A stretch of DNA of 64,000 nucleotides from Rothia nasimurium (GTDB taxonomy: Bacteria > Actinomycetota > Actinomycetes > Actinomycetales > Micrococcaceae), in contig NZ_CAKMTD010000010.1 in assembly GCF_928391935.1 (NCBI RefSeq), forward strand, positions 16,444 to 80,443, in the 5' to 3' direction. The notes under the pieces were generated by a model. The model had not been told where the DNA came from. It worked only from the letters and a program-made list of their open reading frames with translations, and did not search any database. The translations under genes were made by a program, and so were the position numbers. Positions 26,828 through 35,396 of this stretch are shown in pieces (the stretch's first letter is position 1; each line of letters begins with the position of its first letter).

Positions 26828-28369
26828 TTACTCCTTAGAAGCCTGCTTGATGCGGTTGGTCAGCTCCGTCACCTGGTTGAAAATCGGACGACGCTCAGCC
26901 ATCAGGCTACGGATCTTACGGTCTGCGTACATCACAGTCGTATGGTCACGATCTCCCAGCTCCTGGCCAATCCGAGGCAGGGACATATCCGTCAGCTCCC
27001 GCAAAAGGTACATAGCAATCTGACGGGCGTTCACGAGAGTGCGGCTACGAGACTTCGAGCGCAAATCCTCAATCGTCACCTCAAAATACTCAGCAGTAGC
27101 CGCCAAAACCTGGGATGCCGTAATCTCCTGCACCCCATCGTCCAGAAGAAGATCCTTGAGTACCTGCTCAGCCAACTGCATATCAACAGCCTGCTGCTGC
27201 AAGGACGCAAAGGCCGTCACCCGAATCAAAGCGCCCTCCAACTCGCGGATATTAGTCGAGATACGGGACGCAATGTACTCCATAACGTCATCAGGCACGT
27301 CCAGGCCCTCATTCTGGGCCTTCTTCCGCAGAATCGCGATTCGGGTTTCAAGCTCAGGCGGCTGCACATCCGTAATCAGCCCCCACTCAAAGCGCGAGCG
27401 CATGCGCTCCTCAAAACCAGTCAGCTGCTTAGGCGGCAAATCAGAAGTAATCACCACCTGCTTCTGGTGGTTGTGCAAGGCATTGAAGGTATGGAAGAAC
27501 TCCTCCTGCGTGCTTTCCTTACCCGCCAGGAACTGGATGTCGTCGATCAGGAGCATATCGACATTGCGGTAAATCTGCTTGAAAGAATTGTCGTTCTTAT
27601 TGGCCAGGGAATTAATGAAGTCGTTCGTGAACTCCTCAGAATTCACGTAGCGCACGCGCAGGCCAGGGTAGAGGCTCTTGGCATAGTGGCCGATAGCGTG
27701 CAGCAGGTGGGTCTTACCCAGGCCCGAACCCCCGTAAATAAAGAGGGGGTTATAGGCTGAGGCCGGGGTTTCAGAGACCGCGAAGGCCGCCGCGTGGGCA
27801 AAGCGGTTGGACTGGCCAATCACAAAGCTATCAAAGGTGTACTTGGGGTTCAGGCGGGCGGTGGAATCCCAGGTCGTGACGGTCGCACCGGCTGCCTCAG
27901 CAGGGGCACCGGGGGCGGACGCTGCAGCCTCCTCTTCCTCAGCAGAAGCCGGTTCTTCACCCGGAAGGGGGGCAAAATCCTCGTCCTCAGCGACGGGGGC
28001 CGGGGCGTCCTCAAACGCCACCGGGGCAGGAGCTACCGGGGCCTGCTGGGCAGGAAGAACCCGCTCCACCGCAGGGGCGGCCTTCTCCGGGGAGCTCTCC
28101 AAACTGGTATCAATAATGAAAGCCTCCGTGACCCCCTGACCAAAAGTAGCCGTAATGGCCTCCTGCAGGGTGTCCTTGAGTTCGTGCTGGAAAATGTCGC
28201 GTGTGAACTCACTCGGAACCGCAATCAGCAGCACATTCCCCATAAAAGCATGAGGCTGAGCCAACCCAATATGGGCCCGGTGCCGTTGGGCAACCGAGGT
28301 ATCCGCACGCAGAAGCGCAACCAAACGCATCCACTGCTTCTGCAACTCAGGATCCAGATAATCGCCCAC
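26828..28369 (-). CDS. dnaA: Chromosomal replication initiator DnaA
   Basis: 513 residues from GTG 28369, preceded by AGGAGG; the ATG-like start 18 bp upstream is discarded. Domain I is residues 1-90, domain II is a long acidic Ala/Pro/Glu linker (about 100-185), and domain III is the AAA+ ATPase with GGSGLGKTHLLHAIG and LLIDDIQFLAGKE. Domain IV is DNA binding with the DnaA signature QELGDRDHTTVMYADRKI. It binds DnaA boxes at oriC on both sides of its gene, melts DNA and recruits DnaB. It is divergent from rpmH. Confidence 0.98.
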   Translation of the reverse strand: MGDYLDPELQKQWMRLVALLRADTSVAQRHRAHIGLAQPHAFMGNVLLIAVPSEFTRDIFQHELKDTLQEAITATFGQGVTEAFIIDTSLESSPEKAAPAVERVLPAQQAPVAPAPVAFEDAPAPVAEDEDFAPLPGEEPASAEEEEAAASAPGAPAEAAGATVTTWDSTARLNPKYTFDSFVIGQSNRFAHAAAFAVSETPASAYNPLFIYGGSGLGKTHLLHAIGHYAKSLYPGLRVRYVNSEEFTNDFINSLANKNDNSFKQIYRNVDMLLIDDIQFLAGKESTQEEFFHTFNALHNHQKQVVITSDLPPKQLTGFEERMRSRFEWGLITDVQPPELETRIAILRKKAQNEGLDVPDDVMEYIASRISTNIRELEGALIRVTAFASLQQQAVDMQLAEQVLKDLLLDDGVQEITASQVLAATAEYFEVTIEDLRSKSRSRTLVNARQIAMYLLRELTDMSLPRIGQELGDRDHTTVMYADRKIRSLMAERRPIFNQVTELTNRIKQASKE

Positions 28370-28861
28370 GCAGGCCTCCTCATACAAAAAAATTTATCAA
28401 CATGATATCCACACCATCGGGCGGTTCTCCACAGTTATCACCAGGTTTATCCACAGAGTGGAAAACTTGTGATTTATCGGTGGGATACCTGTTTACAGTA
28501 TGTGATTAAACCTCGCACCGCTAGCTCTAAAGCTGAAAAACTTGTAACTTACAAAACCTGCCGCACCCCTGTGGATAACTCCCGCTAGGGGCAAGGTTGA
28601 CCACCGCTATCCACAGGTGTGCCCAAACTCTCTTGCCAGCCTGTGATTAAAGACCTACCGCGTGCGGGCTTGACCTTGTATCAACACCTCTTCTAGAGTT
28701 GATTAGTCAAAGTGTGCTAAAACTATGCCCACACGCGGGGCATGACCTTAGATCGCGCACCACAGCGCACCCTAAGGGCAGCACACCAGCAAGAAGCGTC
28801 AACCTGTTCGAAGAACTGTTGAAAGGTTGGCCCCCGTACCAACCATTTTTGGAGTAACCAA
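28370..28861. promoter_or_regulatory. oriC part 2: dnaA-rpmH intergenic region
   Basis: DnaA boxes: TTATCCACA at 28447-28455 (+) and 28570-28578 (-), plus one-mismatch sites at 28425-28433 and 28607-28615 and a weaker one near 28405. The region has AT-rich tracts and holds divergent promoters for dnaA and rpmH. No coding sequence is seen. Confidence 0.88.
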
Positions 28862-28999
28862 ATGAGCAAGCGGACTTTCCAGCCGAATAACCGCCGCCGC
28901 GCCAAGAAGCACGGCTTCCGTCTTCGCATGCGTACCCGTGCAGGCCGCGCCATCCTCGCGAACCGTCGTTCAAAGGGCCGCGCAAGCCTCTCAGCATAA
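28862..28999 (+). CDS. rpmH: 50S ribosomal protein L34
   Basis: 45 residues, [20 protein letters not shown] to [10 protein letters not shown], the standard L34 sequence and length. A TTGGAG site precedes the ATG. First gene of the rightward operon rpmH-rnpA-yidD-yidC-khpB-rsmG. Confidence 0.97.
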   Translation: MSKRTFQPNNRRRAKKHGFRLRMRTRAGRAILANRRSKGRASLSA

Positions 29000-29090
29000 G
29001 GCTTTTCATCTCCTCGCCTCGGCCTAGCTTCGCAGGCCAGCGTGATAACGCAGCCCGCCAAGAGACGACCGAACCCGAAAAGGAGAATAC

Positions 29091-29474
29091 GTGCTGGCAC
29101 AACAGCACCGGATGCGAGCTTCGGCTCAATTCTCAGCAACTACACGTTCCGGCGCCCGCTCAGGGCGTCGGAACTTAGTTCTATATACAGCCAAAACAGG
29201 CGAAGAACCAACCCTCATCGGTTTCATCGTCTCCAAAGCCGTCGGCAACGCCGTCACCCGCAACAAAACCAAACGCCGCCTACGGGAAGCAATCGCGCCC
29301 TTCGTCGCCGAAAACCCCACCGGCTACTCAGTCGTCATCCGAGCCCTCCCACCCGCCGCAACAGCGTCCTACCGGGACCTCAACGCCGACCTCACCGGAG
29401 CACTCACCACCGCCCTCAAAAAACTCAGCACCCCGCAGACCGCTCCCCCCACCACCACCCGAGAGGAGCTCTAA
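29091..29474 (+). CDS. rnpA: Ribonuclease P protein component
   Basis: 127 residues from GTG 29091 with an AAAAGGAGA site. Contains the RNase P signature [25 protein letters not shown], which binds the catalytic RNA. It assists removal of 5' leaders from tRNA precursors. The Pro/Thr-rich tail is slightly longer than usual. It ends 4 bp before yidD. Confidence 0.96.
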   Translation: MLAQQHRMRASAQFSATTRSGARSGRRNLVLYTAKTGEEPTLIGFIVSKAVGNAVTRNKTKRRLREAIAPFVAENPTGYSVVIRALPPAATASYRDLNADLTGALTTALKKLSTPQTAPPTTTREEL

Positions 29475-29478
29475 CACC

Positions 29479-29874
29479 ATGGGCACCTCCCACCCCACCC
29501 CCGAGAAGAACAACGACGTCCTACTCAACAACGCCCCCCACGAATTCGTCGTCCCCACCACCCTCACGCAGGCCCTCATCACCCTGCCCCAAAACGCCCT
29601 CATCGCCTTCATCAAGCTCTACCGGGCCATCATCTCCCCCCTCTACGGCGACGTCTGCAAGTACTACCCCACCTGCTCCGCCTACGGCCTCGAAGCCCTC
29701 ACCACCCACGGCGCCGTCCGAGGACTCTCCCTCACCGTCCGCCGGATCCTCCGCTGCCACCCCTGGGCCACCGGCGGGCTCGACCCCGTCCCCACCGGCC
29801 GCCGCACCTTCACACCCGGCACCGAACCCAAAATCATTCTTCTAAACCACCCCCACCAGCACACCAGCCGCTAA
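29479..29874 (+). CDS. yidD: Membrane protein insertion efficiency factor YidD
   Basis: 131 residues. The core [60 protein letters not shown] is the complete YidD family motif with its conserved cysteines. The first 35 residues are an unconserved extension; a later start is possible. It acts at the inner face of the membrane next to YidC. A ribosome site GAGGAG lies in the end of rnpA. Confidence 0.94.
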   Translation: MGTSHPTPEKNNDVLLNNAPHEFVVPTTLTQALITLPQNALIAFIKLYRAIISPLYGDVCKYYPTCSAYGLEALTTHGAVRGLSLTVRRILRCHPWATGGLDPVPTGRRTFTPGTEPKIILLNHPHQHTSR

Positions 29875-29934
29875 AAGCACCGACGCTGACGTGCCCCAAC
29901 AACCGGCTCACCACACCGAGCCAGGAAGAGAACC

Positions 29935-30906
29935 ATGTTCGACATCATTCTCTGGCCCTTCAAATGGATCGTCTCAGCGATTCTCTGGGCATTCCACGAA
30001 CTGTTCGCAGCCATCGGCATGGACCCCGCCTCCGGCACCACCTGGGTCCTCGCCATCATCGGCCTCACCATCGTCATGCGAACCCTCACCATCCCCCTCT
30101 TCATGAAGCAAATCAAGGCCATGCGCGGCATGCAGGAACTGCAGCCCGAACTCGCCAAGCTTCAAGCCAAATACAAGGGCAAAACCGACCAGCTCTCCCG
30201 CCAGGCCATGGCCCAAGAGCAAATGGCCCTCTACCGCGAATCAGGCTCCAACCCCCTAGCCTCCTGCATGCCCATCCTCGTGCAGATGCCCATCTTCTTC
30301 GGCCTCTTCCAGGTACTCAACGGCATTCCCGCCGCAGCAGCCAACAACGAGAGCATCCTCATGCTCTCCAACGACAAGGTAGAGCAGTTCAACAACGCCT
30401 ACATCTTCGGCGCCCCCCTCTTCTCCACCATGCTGAACCCCGGCAACGGCAACCACGCCGCCACCATCATCATTGCCGCCATCATGGTTGTGCTCATGAG
30501 CGCCACCCAGTTCTACATCACCAAGCAGCTCTCGGTAAAGAACATGTCGGACGCCGCCAAGCAGTCCCCCATGTACCGCCAGCAGCAGATCATGCTCTAC
30601 GTCCTGCCCCTCATCTTCGCGGTATCAGGCATCAACTTCCCCCTCGGCGTGCTCGTCTACTGGACCGTCTCCAACTTCTGGTCCCTCGGCCAGCAGTACT
30701 GGGTCATCAAGAATAACCCCACCCCCGGCTCCCAGGCCGAGCGTGAACTCAACGAACGCCGCGCAGCCAAGGGCCTGCCCCCCGTTGGCAAAACCAAGGA
30801 ACAGCACGAAGCTGAACTCGAAGCCCAGCGTGAACGCGCTAACCGCGGCCAGCGCCAGCAGCCCATGAGCAAAAAACGCCAAAAGCAGCAGAAGAAAAAG
30901 AACTAG
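29935..30906 (+). CDS. yidC: Membrane protein insertase YidC/Oxa1
   Basis: 323 residues. Five membrane helices, including WVLAIIGLTIVMRTLTIPLF with the conserved Arg of the substrate groove, MPILVQMPIFFGLFQVL and VLVYWTVSNFWSLGQQY. The tail is very basic (MSKKRQKQQKKKN) for ribosome contact. It inserts membrane proteins with or without SecYEG. Start ATG 29935 has an AGGAAGAGAA site. Confidence 0.96.
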   Translation: MFDIILWPFKWIVSAILWAFHELFAAIGMDPASGTTWVLAIIGLTIVMRTLTIPLFMKQIKAMRGMQELQPELAKLQAKYKGKTDQLSRQAMAQEQMALYRESGSNPLASCMPILVQMPIFFGLFQVLNGIPAAAANNESILMLSNDKVEQFNNAYIFGAPLFSTMLNPGNGNHAATIIIAAIMVVLMSATQFYITKQLSVKNMSDAAKQSPMYRQQQIMLYVLPLIFAVSGINFPLGVLVYWTVSNFWSLGQQYWVIKNNPTPGSQAERELNERRAAKGLPPVGKTKEQHEAELEAQRERANRGQRQQPMSKKRQKQQKKKN

Positions 30907-30927
30907 CCAGCAAAGGAGGAACACCCC

Positions 30928-31440
30928 ATGACTGAAGCCCCCGAAACCCTCGACGAAACCCCCGCAGGCGCCTTTGAAGACGAAGGTGACATCGCCGCCG
31001 ACTACCTCGAAGAACTCCTCGACATCGCCGACATCGACGGCGACATCGACATCGAAATCCGCAACGGCCGCACCTACCTCTCCGTCGTCACCGAAGACGG
31101 AAACACCGACGAACTCGACGCCCTCGTCGGCGACGACGGTGAAGTCCTCGACGCCCTCCAGGAACTCGTCCGCCTCTCCGTCCTTGCCGCCACCGGCCAG
31201 CGCACCCGCCTCATCCTCGACATCGCAGGCTACCGGGCAGACCGCCAAAAAGCTCTCGTCACCATGGCCGAAACCGCCATCGCCGAGGTCAAAGAAACCG
31301 GCGACGAAGTCCACCTCGAACCCCTGGGCTCCTACGAGCGCAAACTCATCCACGACATCGTCGCAGCAGCCGGTCTCTACTCAGAATCTGAAGGCGCCGG
31401 GGCAGACCGCCACATCGTCATCATGCCCGCAGAGGACTAA
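30928..31440 (+). CDS. khpB: R3H/KH-domain RNA-binding protein (KhpB/Jag)
   Basis: 170 residues. An acidic N-terminal section (1-40) is followed by a KH-like domain (LEELLDIADIDGDIDIEIRNGRTYLSVV..DALQELVRLSV) and an R3H domain (RADRQKALVTMAETAIAEVKETGDEVHLEPLGSYERKLIHDI). It binds RNA and in firmicutes pairs with KhpA to tune cell division and wall synthesis. It ends 3 bp before rsmG. Confidence 0.93.
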   Translation: MTEAPETLDETPAGAFEDEGDIAADYLEELLDIADIDGDIDIEIRNGRTYLSVVTEDGNTDELDALVGDDGEVLDALQELVRLSVLAATGQRTRLILDIAGYRADRQKALVTMAETAIAEVKETGDEVHLEPLGSYERKLIHDIVAAAGLYSESEGAGADRHIVIMPAED

Positions 31441-31443
31441 ACC

Positions 31444-32094
31444 GTGAGCGAAACCAACACTGAAATCCCCGCGCTCGCAGGCCCCACCCTCGTCGCCGCC
31501 GACCAAATCTTCGGAGACCGCCTGCCCCTGGCAGAACGCTACGTCGAACACCTGGCCACCAGCGGCATCGAACGCGGCCTGATCGGCCCCCGCGAGGTTC
31601 CCCGCCTCTGGGAGCGCCATGTGCTCAACTGCGCCGTCGTCGAAGAGTACATCGAAGAAGGCGCCTCCGTGGCTGACGTCGGCTCCGGTGCAGGCCTTCC
31701 CGGCCTCTGCCTGGCCATTGCCCGCCCCGACCTCAAACTCACCCTGATTGAGCCCCTGGAGCGCCGCGTCATCTGGCTCACCGAGGTGGTAGACGACCTC
31801 GGCCTAGATAACGTGGACATCATGCGCTCCCGCGCTGAACAGGCCGTCGGGTACGTTGACGCTGATTACGTCACCGCCCGCGCTGTATCAGCTCTCGTTG
31901 GCCTGCTGGACATCACCCTGCCGATCCTGCGCGGCACCGGCCAGCTCCTTGCCCTCAAGGGCCGCAGCGCCGCCGAAGAAATCGACAAGGCCAAGAAGAA
32001 GCTCAACAAGTACGGTGCCCGCGACACCGAGATCCTGGTTGCTGGCGAGGGCCTCCTTGAAGAGCCCACCACTGTTGTGCGAGTAACCCTCTAG
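31444..32094 (+). CDS. rsmG: 16S rRNA (guanine-N7) methyltransferase RsmG
   Basis: 216 residues from GTG 31444. SAM-binding fold with VADVGSGAGLPGLCLAIARP, LIEPLERRVIWLTEVV and the family block YVTARAVSALVGLLDITLPIL. It methylates G527 of 16S rRNA; loss usually gives low-level streptomycin resistance. Last gene of the rightward operon, followed by a strong terminator. Confidence 0.95.
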   Translation: MSETNTEIPALAGPTLVAADQIFGDRLPLAERYVEHLATSGIERGLIGPREVPRLWERHVLNCAVVEEYIEEGASVADVGSGAGLPGLCLAIARPDLKLTLIEPLERRVIWLTEVVDDLGLDNVDIMRSRAEQAVGYVDADYVTARAVSALVGLLDITLPILRGTGQLLALKGRSAAEEIDKAKKKLNKYGARDTEILVAGEGLLEEPTTVVRVTL

Positions 32095-32113
32095 GATTAT
32101 CCGCCTCAGGACG

Positions 32114-32155
32114 AAAAGCCCGGCTTCCCCTGCAGAGGGGAAGCCGGGCTTTTGT
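32114..32155 (+). terminator. Terminator after rsmG
   Basis: AAAAGCCCGGCTTCCCCT / AGGGGAAGCCGGGCTTTT, a long perfect stem with a 4-nt loop; it can serve the convergent acetyltransferase gene too. Confidence 0.9.
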
Positions 32156-32162
32156 GTGGGTT

Positions 32163-32678
32163 TTAGTGGGGGAGTCGTCGCAAAATAAACTCAAAGTCCC
32201 GGGTCTTTCCCACCTCAAAGTAGTAGTCGCCCACGCGCTCGAAACCGTAGCGCTGGTAGAGGCGCTGAGCCCCATAGTTTTCAGACCAGACCCCTAGCCA
32301 GAGGGTTCTTTGGTGATTGTCTTTCAGGAGCCACTGGAGGGCCTGCTCCAGGAGTTGGGAGCCTAGGCCCTGCCCCTGGTGGTTAGAACGCACGTAGAGC
32401 CGCCTGATTTCCCCGTCAGCTTCTGAGAGCTCGGGGTGGGGGAGGTGGGCGCTGCCAGCTACTACATAGCCGATGAGGCTGCCCTCCTGTTCAGCCACCC
32501 AGATGCCATAGTCGGAGCTGGTGATCTCATGGGTATAGCCTTCTTCTGTATACGCCTCGGCAAGGTAGGCGGCTAAATCTTCAGGCGGGTAGTAGGTGAA
32601 GGTTTCAGAGAAGGTCTCAGCAGACAGGACGGCCAGTTCGGCGGCGTCGGCGGGAGTGGCAGGGCGAATGGTTGTCAT
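32163..32678 (-). CDS. GNAT-family N-acetyltransferase
   Basis: 171 residues. Acetyl-CoA motif A is RRLYVRSNHQGQGLGSQLLEQAL, preceded by LIGYVVAGSAHLPHP and followed by LWLGVWSENYGAQRLYQRYGFERVGDYYFEVG. This fits acetyltransferases that modify small amines or protein N-termini; the substrate is unknown. It is an isolated minus-strand gene between rsmG and parA, next to a parS site. Confidence 0.9.
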   Translation of the reverse strand: MTTIRPATPADAAELAVLSAETFSETFTYYPPEDLAAYLAEAYTEEGYTHEITSSDYGIWVAEQEGSLIGYVVAGSAHLPHPELSEADGEIRRLYVRSNHQGQGLGSQLLEQALQWLLKDNHQRTLWLGVWSENYGAQRLYQRYGFERVGDYYFEVGKTRDFEFILRRLPH

Positions 32679-32703
32679 GATTCGTGATTATAGTCGGCCG
32701 CCG

Positions 32704-32719
32704 TGTTTCACGTGAAACA
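32704..32719. promoter_or_regulatory. parS site 1
   Basis: TGTTTCACGTGAAACA, the full 16-bp consensus ParB-binding palindrome, in the parA promoter region. Confidence 0.96.
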
Positions 32720-32830
32720 TTTTATAAACATTCTACATGCATTGTTTATCTGTAGATGGTTGGTGTGAAGCAGGGGAACGGGTAGTCTTGTAGGGAACAG
32801 CAATCTGAGCAAACCCCAGGGGAGAAGCCC

Positions 32831-33838
32831 GTGCCCACTATGCCTACCATTCCTGATTTTGGACTCCCACCCGAACCGCTTGCCGCATCCAGTAAGCCAG
32901 ATAAAGGCTCTGCCGTTTCACGTGAAACGCTAGAAAAACTGGGCCGCTCAGATGCCGCAGCCCTGTCTGAAAGCCCCCTGGGCCAGCAGGTCGCCAGCGC
33001 CCGCAAACAGCTCAACGAACTAACCAATCGAACCCTGAGTCGTCCCCGCGAAACCCGCATCTTTACAATCTCCAACCAAAAGGGCGGGGTCGGTAAAACC
33101 TCCACCGCCGTCAACCTGGCAGCAGCACTCGCAAGCCGGGGCATGAACGTCCTCGTCATTGATAACGACCCCCAGGGGAACGCCTCAACTGCCTTAGGCA
33201 TCGAACACGGTGTAGACGTCCCCTCGACCTACGATGTGCTCATCAACGACACCCCGCTCGCCGATATCGTCAAGCCCTGCCCCGACCTAGAAAACCTCTG
33301 GTGCGCCCCCGCCAACATTGACCTCGCCGGTGCAGAAATTGAGCTGGTCTCCATGATGGCGCGTGAAAGCCGACTTGCTACAGCAATCGCGGACTACGCC
33401 GCAGCCCGGGAAGCTGCCGGCCAGCCCCGCCTGGACTACATCTTCATTGATTGCCCTCCCTCCCTCGGGCTGCTGACTATCAACGCCTTCTGTGCCGCCC
33501 GCGAGGTCCTCATTCCAATCCAGTGCGAGTACTACGCCCTAGAGGGCCTGAGCCAGCTGCTCAAAAATATCACCATGATCCAGAAGCACCTGAACCCCCA
33601 CCTGGTCATCAGCACGATCCTTCTGACCATGTACGACGGCCGCACCAACCTGTCATCGCAGGTCGCTGACGAAGTGCGTGAGCACTTCCCCCATCAGGTC
33701 CTCTCAACCTCCATCCCGCGCTCGGTGCGTATCTCTGAGGCGCCCAGCTACCAGCAGACCGTCATTAGCTATGACCCTGCCTCACCCGGTGCCATCGCCT
33801 ACCTCAAGGCCGCAATTGAGATCGCAGAAAAAGCATAA
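32831..33838 (+). CDS. parA: Chromosome partitioning ATPase ParA
   Basis: 335 residues from GTG 32831. The deviant Walker A KGGVGKTSTAVNLAAAL is near residue 85, Walker B YIFIDCPPSLGLL near residue 205. The first 70 residues are a variable extension that includes a parS palindrome within the codons for VSRET. ParA forms ATP-dependent gradients on the nucleoid that pull ParB-parS complexes apart. It is followed 150 bp later by parB, with a hairpin between. Confidence 0.97.
   Translation: MPTMPTIPDFGLPPEPLAASSKPDKGSAVSRETLEKLGRSDAAALSESPLGQQVASARKQLNELTNRTLSRPRETRIFTISNQKGGVGKTSTAVNLAAALASRGMNVLVIDNDPQGNASTALGIEHGVDVPSTYDVLINDTPLADIVKPCPDLENLWCAPANIDLAGAEIELVSMMARESRLATAIADYAAAREAAGQPRLDYIFIDCPPSLGLLTINAFCAAREVLIPIQCEYYALEGLSQLLKNITMIQKHLNPHLVISTILLTMYDGRTNLSSQVADEVREHFPHQVLSTSIPRSVRISEAPSYQQTVISYDPASPGAIAYLKAAIEIAEKA
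32914..32929. promoter_or_regulatory. parS site 2, inside parA
   Basis: CGTTTCACGTGAAACG; core 14 bp perfect, encoding part of VSRET. Confidence 0.93.
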
Positions 33839-33886
33839 ACAGTAGATAAAGGTAGTTCTTCTCGATATTTCCCCATAAAGGGCCCA

Positions 33887-33930
33887 GAAAAATTCCGTTC
33901 CCAGCACAGCGCCGGGGACGGAATTTTTGT
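33887..33930 (+). terminator. Hairpin between parA and parB
   Basis: AAAAATTCCGT / ACGGAATTTTT arms with an inner C/G-rich section, followed by TTG. Partial terminator separating parA from parB. Confidence 0.7.
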
Positions 33931-33990
33931 TCGGGTTTCAAGGTTTTCTCTACTAAACTGGGGGAGGACTACACGACGATGGAGGAAGCC

Positions 33991-35073
33991 ATGGCAGAAA
34001 AAAAGCGAGGACTCGGACGCGGCTTGGGGGCCCTTATTCCGGAAAGCACCCTGGCTCAGCCTCAGGACGAGCTGGACCTGGGCGTTGAGGCTCCCGCAGT
34101 AAAGAGGGGCGTCAAGAAGCCGGTTTCACGTGAAACATCAAAGAAGAAGCGGGCAGATATGGGTGCCGCCCTGCGCTCTACCACCGCCTCCCGCCGTCCA
34201 GTTGATTTCTTCTTTGGCGACGAGACCGCCGCAGCTGGTGATGGCCTGGTGCCCGTTCCCGGTGCAGATTTCGCCACCCTCAACGTCACCGACATTCACC
34301 CCAACCGCAAGCAGCCCCGAACTGACTTTGACGAGCACGACATGCAGGAGCTCGTCCATTCCATCAAGGAAATCGGCATTCTGCAGCCGATCGTGGTGCG
34401 CCCCAGCCGTGAAGACGGGGAGCAGAAATACGAACTGATTATGGGTGAGCGTCGTTGGCGAGCAACCCAGCGGGCCGGACTCACCACCATTCCCGCCATT
34501 ATCCGTGACACCCAGGACGAAGATCTGCTGCGCGATGCCCTCCTGGAAAACCTGCACCGCTCCCAGCTCAACCCCATCGAAGAAGCTGCCGCCTATCAGC
34601 AGCTTCTTGAGGAATTCGGTACCACCCAGGAGCAGCTAGCCCAGCGGATTGGCCGTTCCCGTCCTCAGATTTCCAATACTATCCGTTTGCTTAAGCTGCC
34701 TGCCCTGGTGCAGCGGCGTGTTGCTGCAGGTACCCTGTCTGCTGGCCATGCCCGTGCCCTGCTGGGTTTGAAGAAGGCAGCTGATATTGAGACCCTGGCC
34801 CAGAAGATCGTCAATGAAGGCCTCTCGGTGCGTGCGGTAGAAGAGCTGGTGGCGCAGACTCCTGACGCTGGCCCTGCCAAGACCCGCACGGCCCCTAAGG
34901 TCCAGAGCCACACTGAACGGTTAGATTACCTCGCTGATGCCCTGGGTGACTACCTCGATACCAACGTCAAGATTAACCTGGGTGCCCGCAAGGGCAAGGT
35001 GACCATAGAATTTGCCTCGGTTGAAGACCTCAACCGGATTATTGATCTCGTCAACCCCAGCCTTAAGAAGTAG
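33991..35073 (+). CDS. parB: Chromosome partitioning protein ParB
   Basis: 360 residues from ATG 33991 with a GGAGG site; an ATG 12 bp upstream is less well placed. N-terminal ParA-contact motif KKRGLGRGLGALIPE, the CTPase/ParB domain (IHPNRKQPRTDF, IKEIGILQPIVVRPS, GERRWRATQRAGL), a helix-turn-helix (TQEQLAQRIGRSRPQISNTIRLLKLP) and a dimer tail. It spreads from parS as a CTP-dependent clamp. A parS core lies within the gene (34123-34136). Confidence 0.97.
   Translation: MAEKKRGLGRGLGALIPESTLAQPQDELDLGVEAPAVKRGVKKPVSRETSKKKRADMGAALRSTTASRRPVDFFFGDETAAAGDGLVPVPGADFATLNVTDIHPNRKQPRTDFDEHDMQELVHSIKEIGILQPIVVRPSREDGEQKYELIMGERRWRATQRAGLTTIPAIIRDTQDEDLLRDALLENLHRSQLNPIEEAAAYQQLLEEFGTTQEQLAQRIGRSRPQISNTIRLLKLPALVQRRVAAGTLSAGHARALLGLKKAADIETLAQKIVNEGLSVRAVEELVAQTPDAGPAKTRTAPKVQSHTERLDYLADALGDYLDTNVKINLGARKGKVTIEFASVEDLNRIIDLVNPSLKK
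34123..34136. promoter_or_regulatory. parS site 3, inside parB
   Basis: GTTTCACGTGAAAC core, again encoding VSRET; flanking bases are G and A. Confidence 0.92.
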
Positions 35074-35102
35074 CCTCACCGCTTCCCTCGACCAGGACGA
35101 CG

Positions 35103-35135
35103 CGGCCCCCACCTTGATCGGTGGGGGCCGCTTTT
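35103..35135 (+). terminator. Terminator after parB
   Basis: GGCCCCCACC / GGTGGGGGCC arms around TTGATC, followed by GCTTTTT. Confidence 0.88.
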
Positions 35136-35221
35136 TCTTGGTCGTGGTTGGGGAGTCTACCCCTGCTGTGCGGACGTCCCCATACCCTGCCTGGGGTGCG
35201 AAAGTCGGTGGGCGTCGTCCT

Positions 35222-35237
35222 TGTTTCACGTGAAACA
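35222..35237. promoter_or_regulatory. parS site 4
   Basis: TGTTTCACGTGAAACA, full consensus, between parB and the GH16 gene. Confidence 0.96.
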
Positions 35238-35265
35238 TTAGGCGCTGCAGTGCCTACATAAAGCG

Positions 35266-35301
35266 AGAGCCTACCGCACCCAAACAGCGGTAGGCTCTCA
35301 T
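35266..35301. terminator. Hairpin between convergent parB and the GH16 gene
   Basis: GAGAGCCTACCGC / GCGGTAGGCTCTC, 13-bp arms around a 9-10 nt loop, with a T/C-rich tail. Confidence 0.8.
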
Positions 35302-35396
35302 TCCCAGATGAGCTCGGTGAGCTCTTCAAGCAGGGGGCTTAGGCCCCGAATCTGCCTGTAACAAATCCTTCCCAGGGGATTTGAAATCTATGCGGC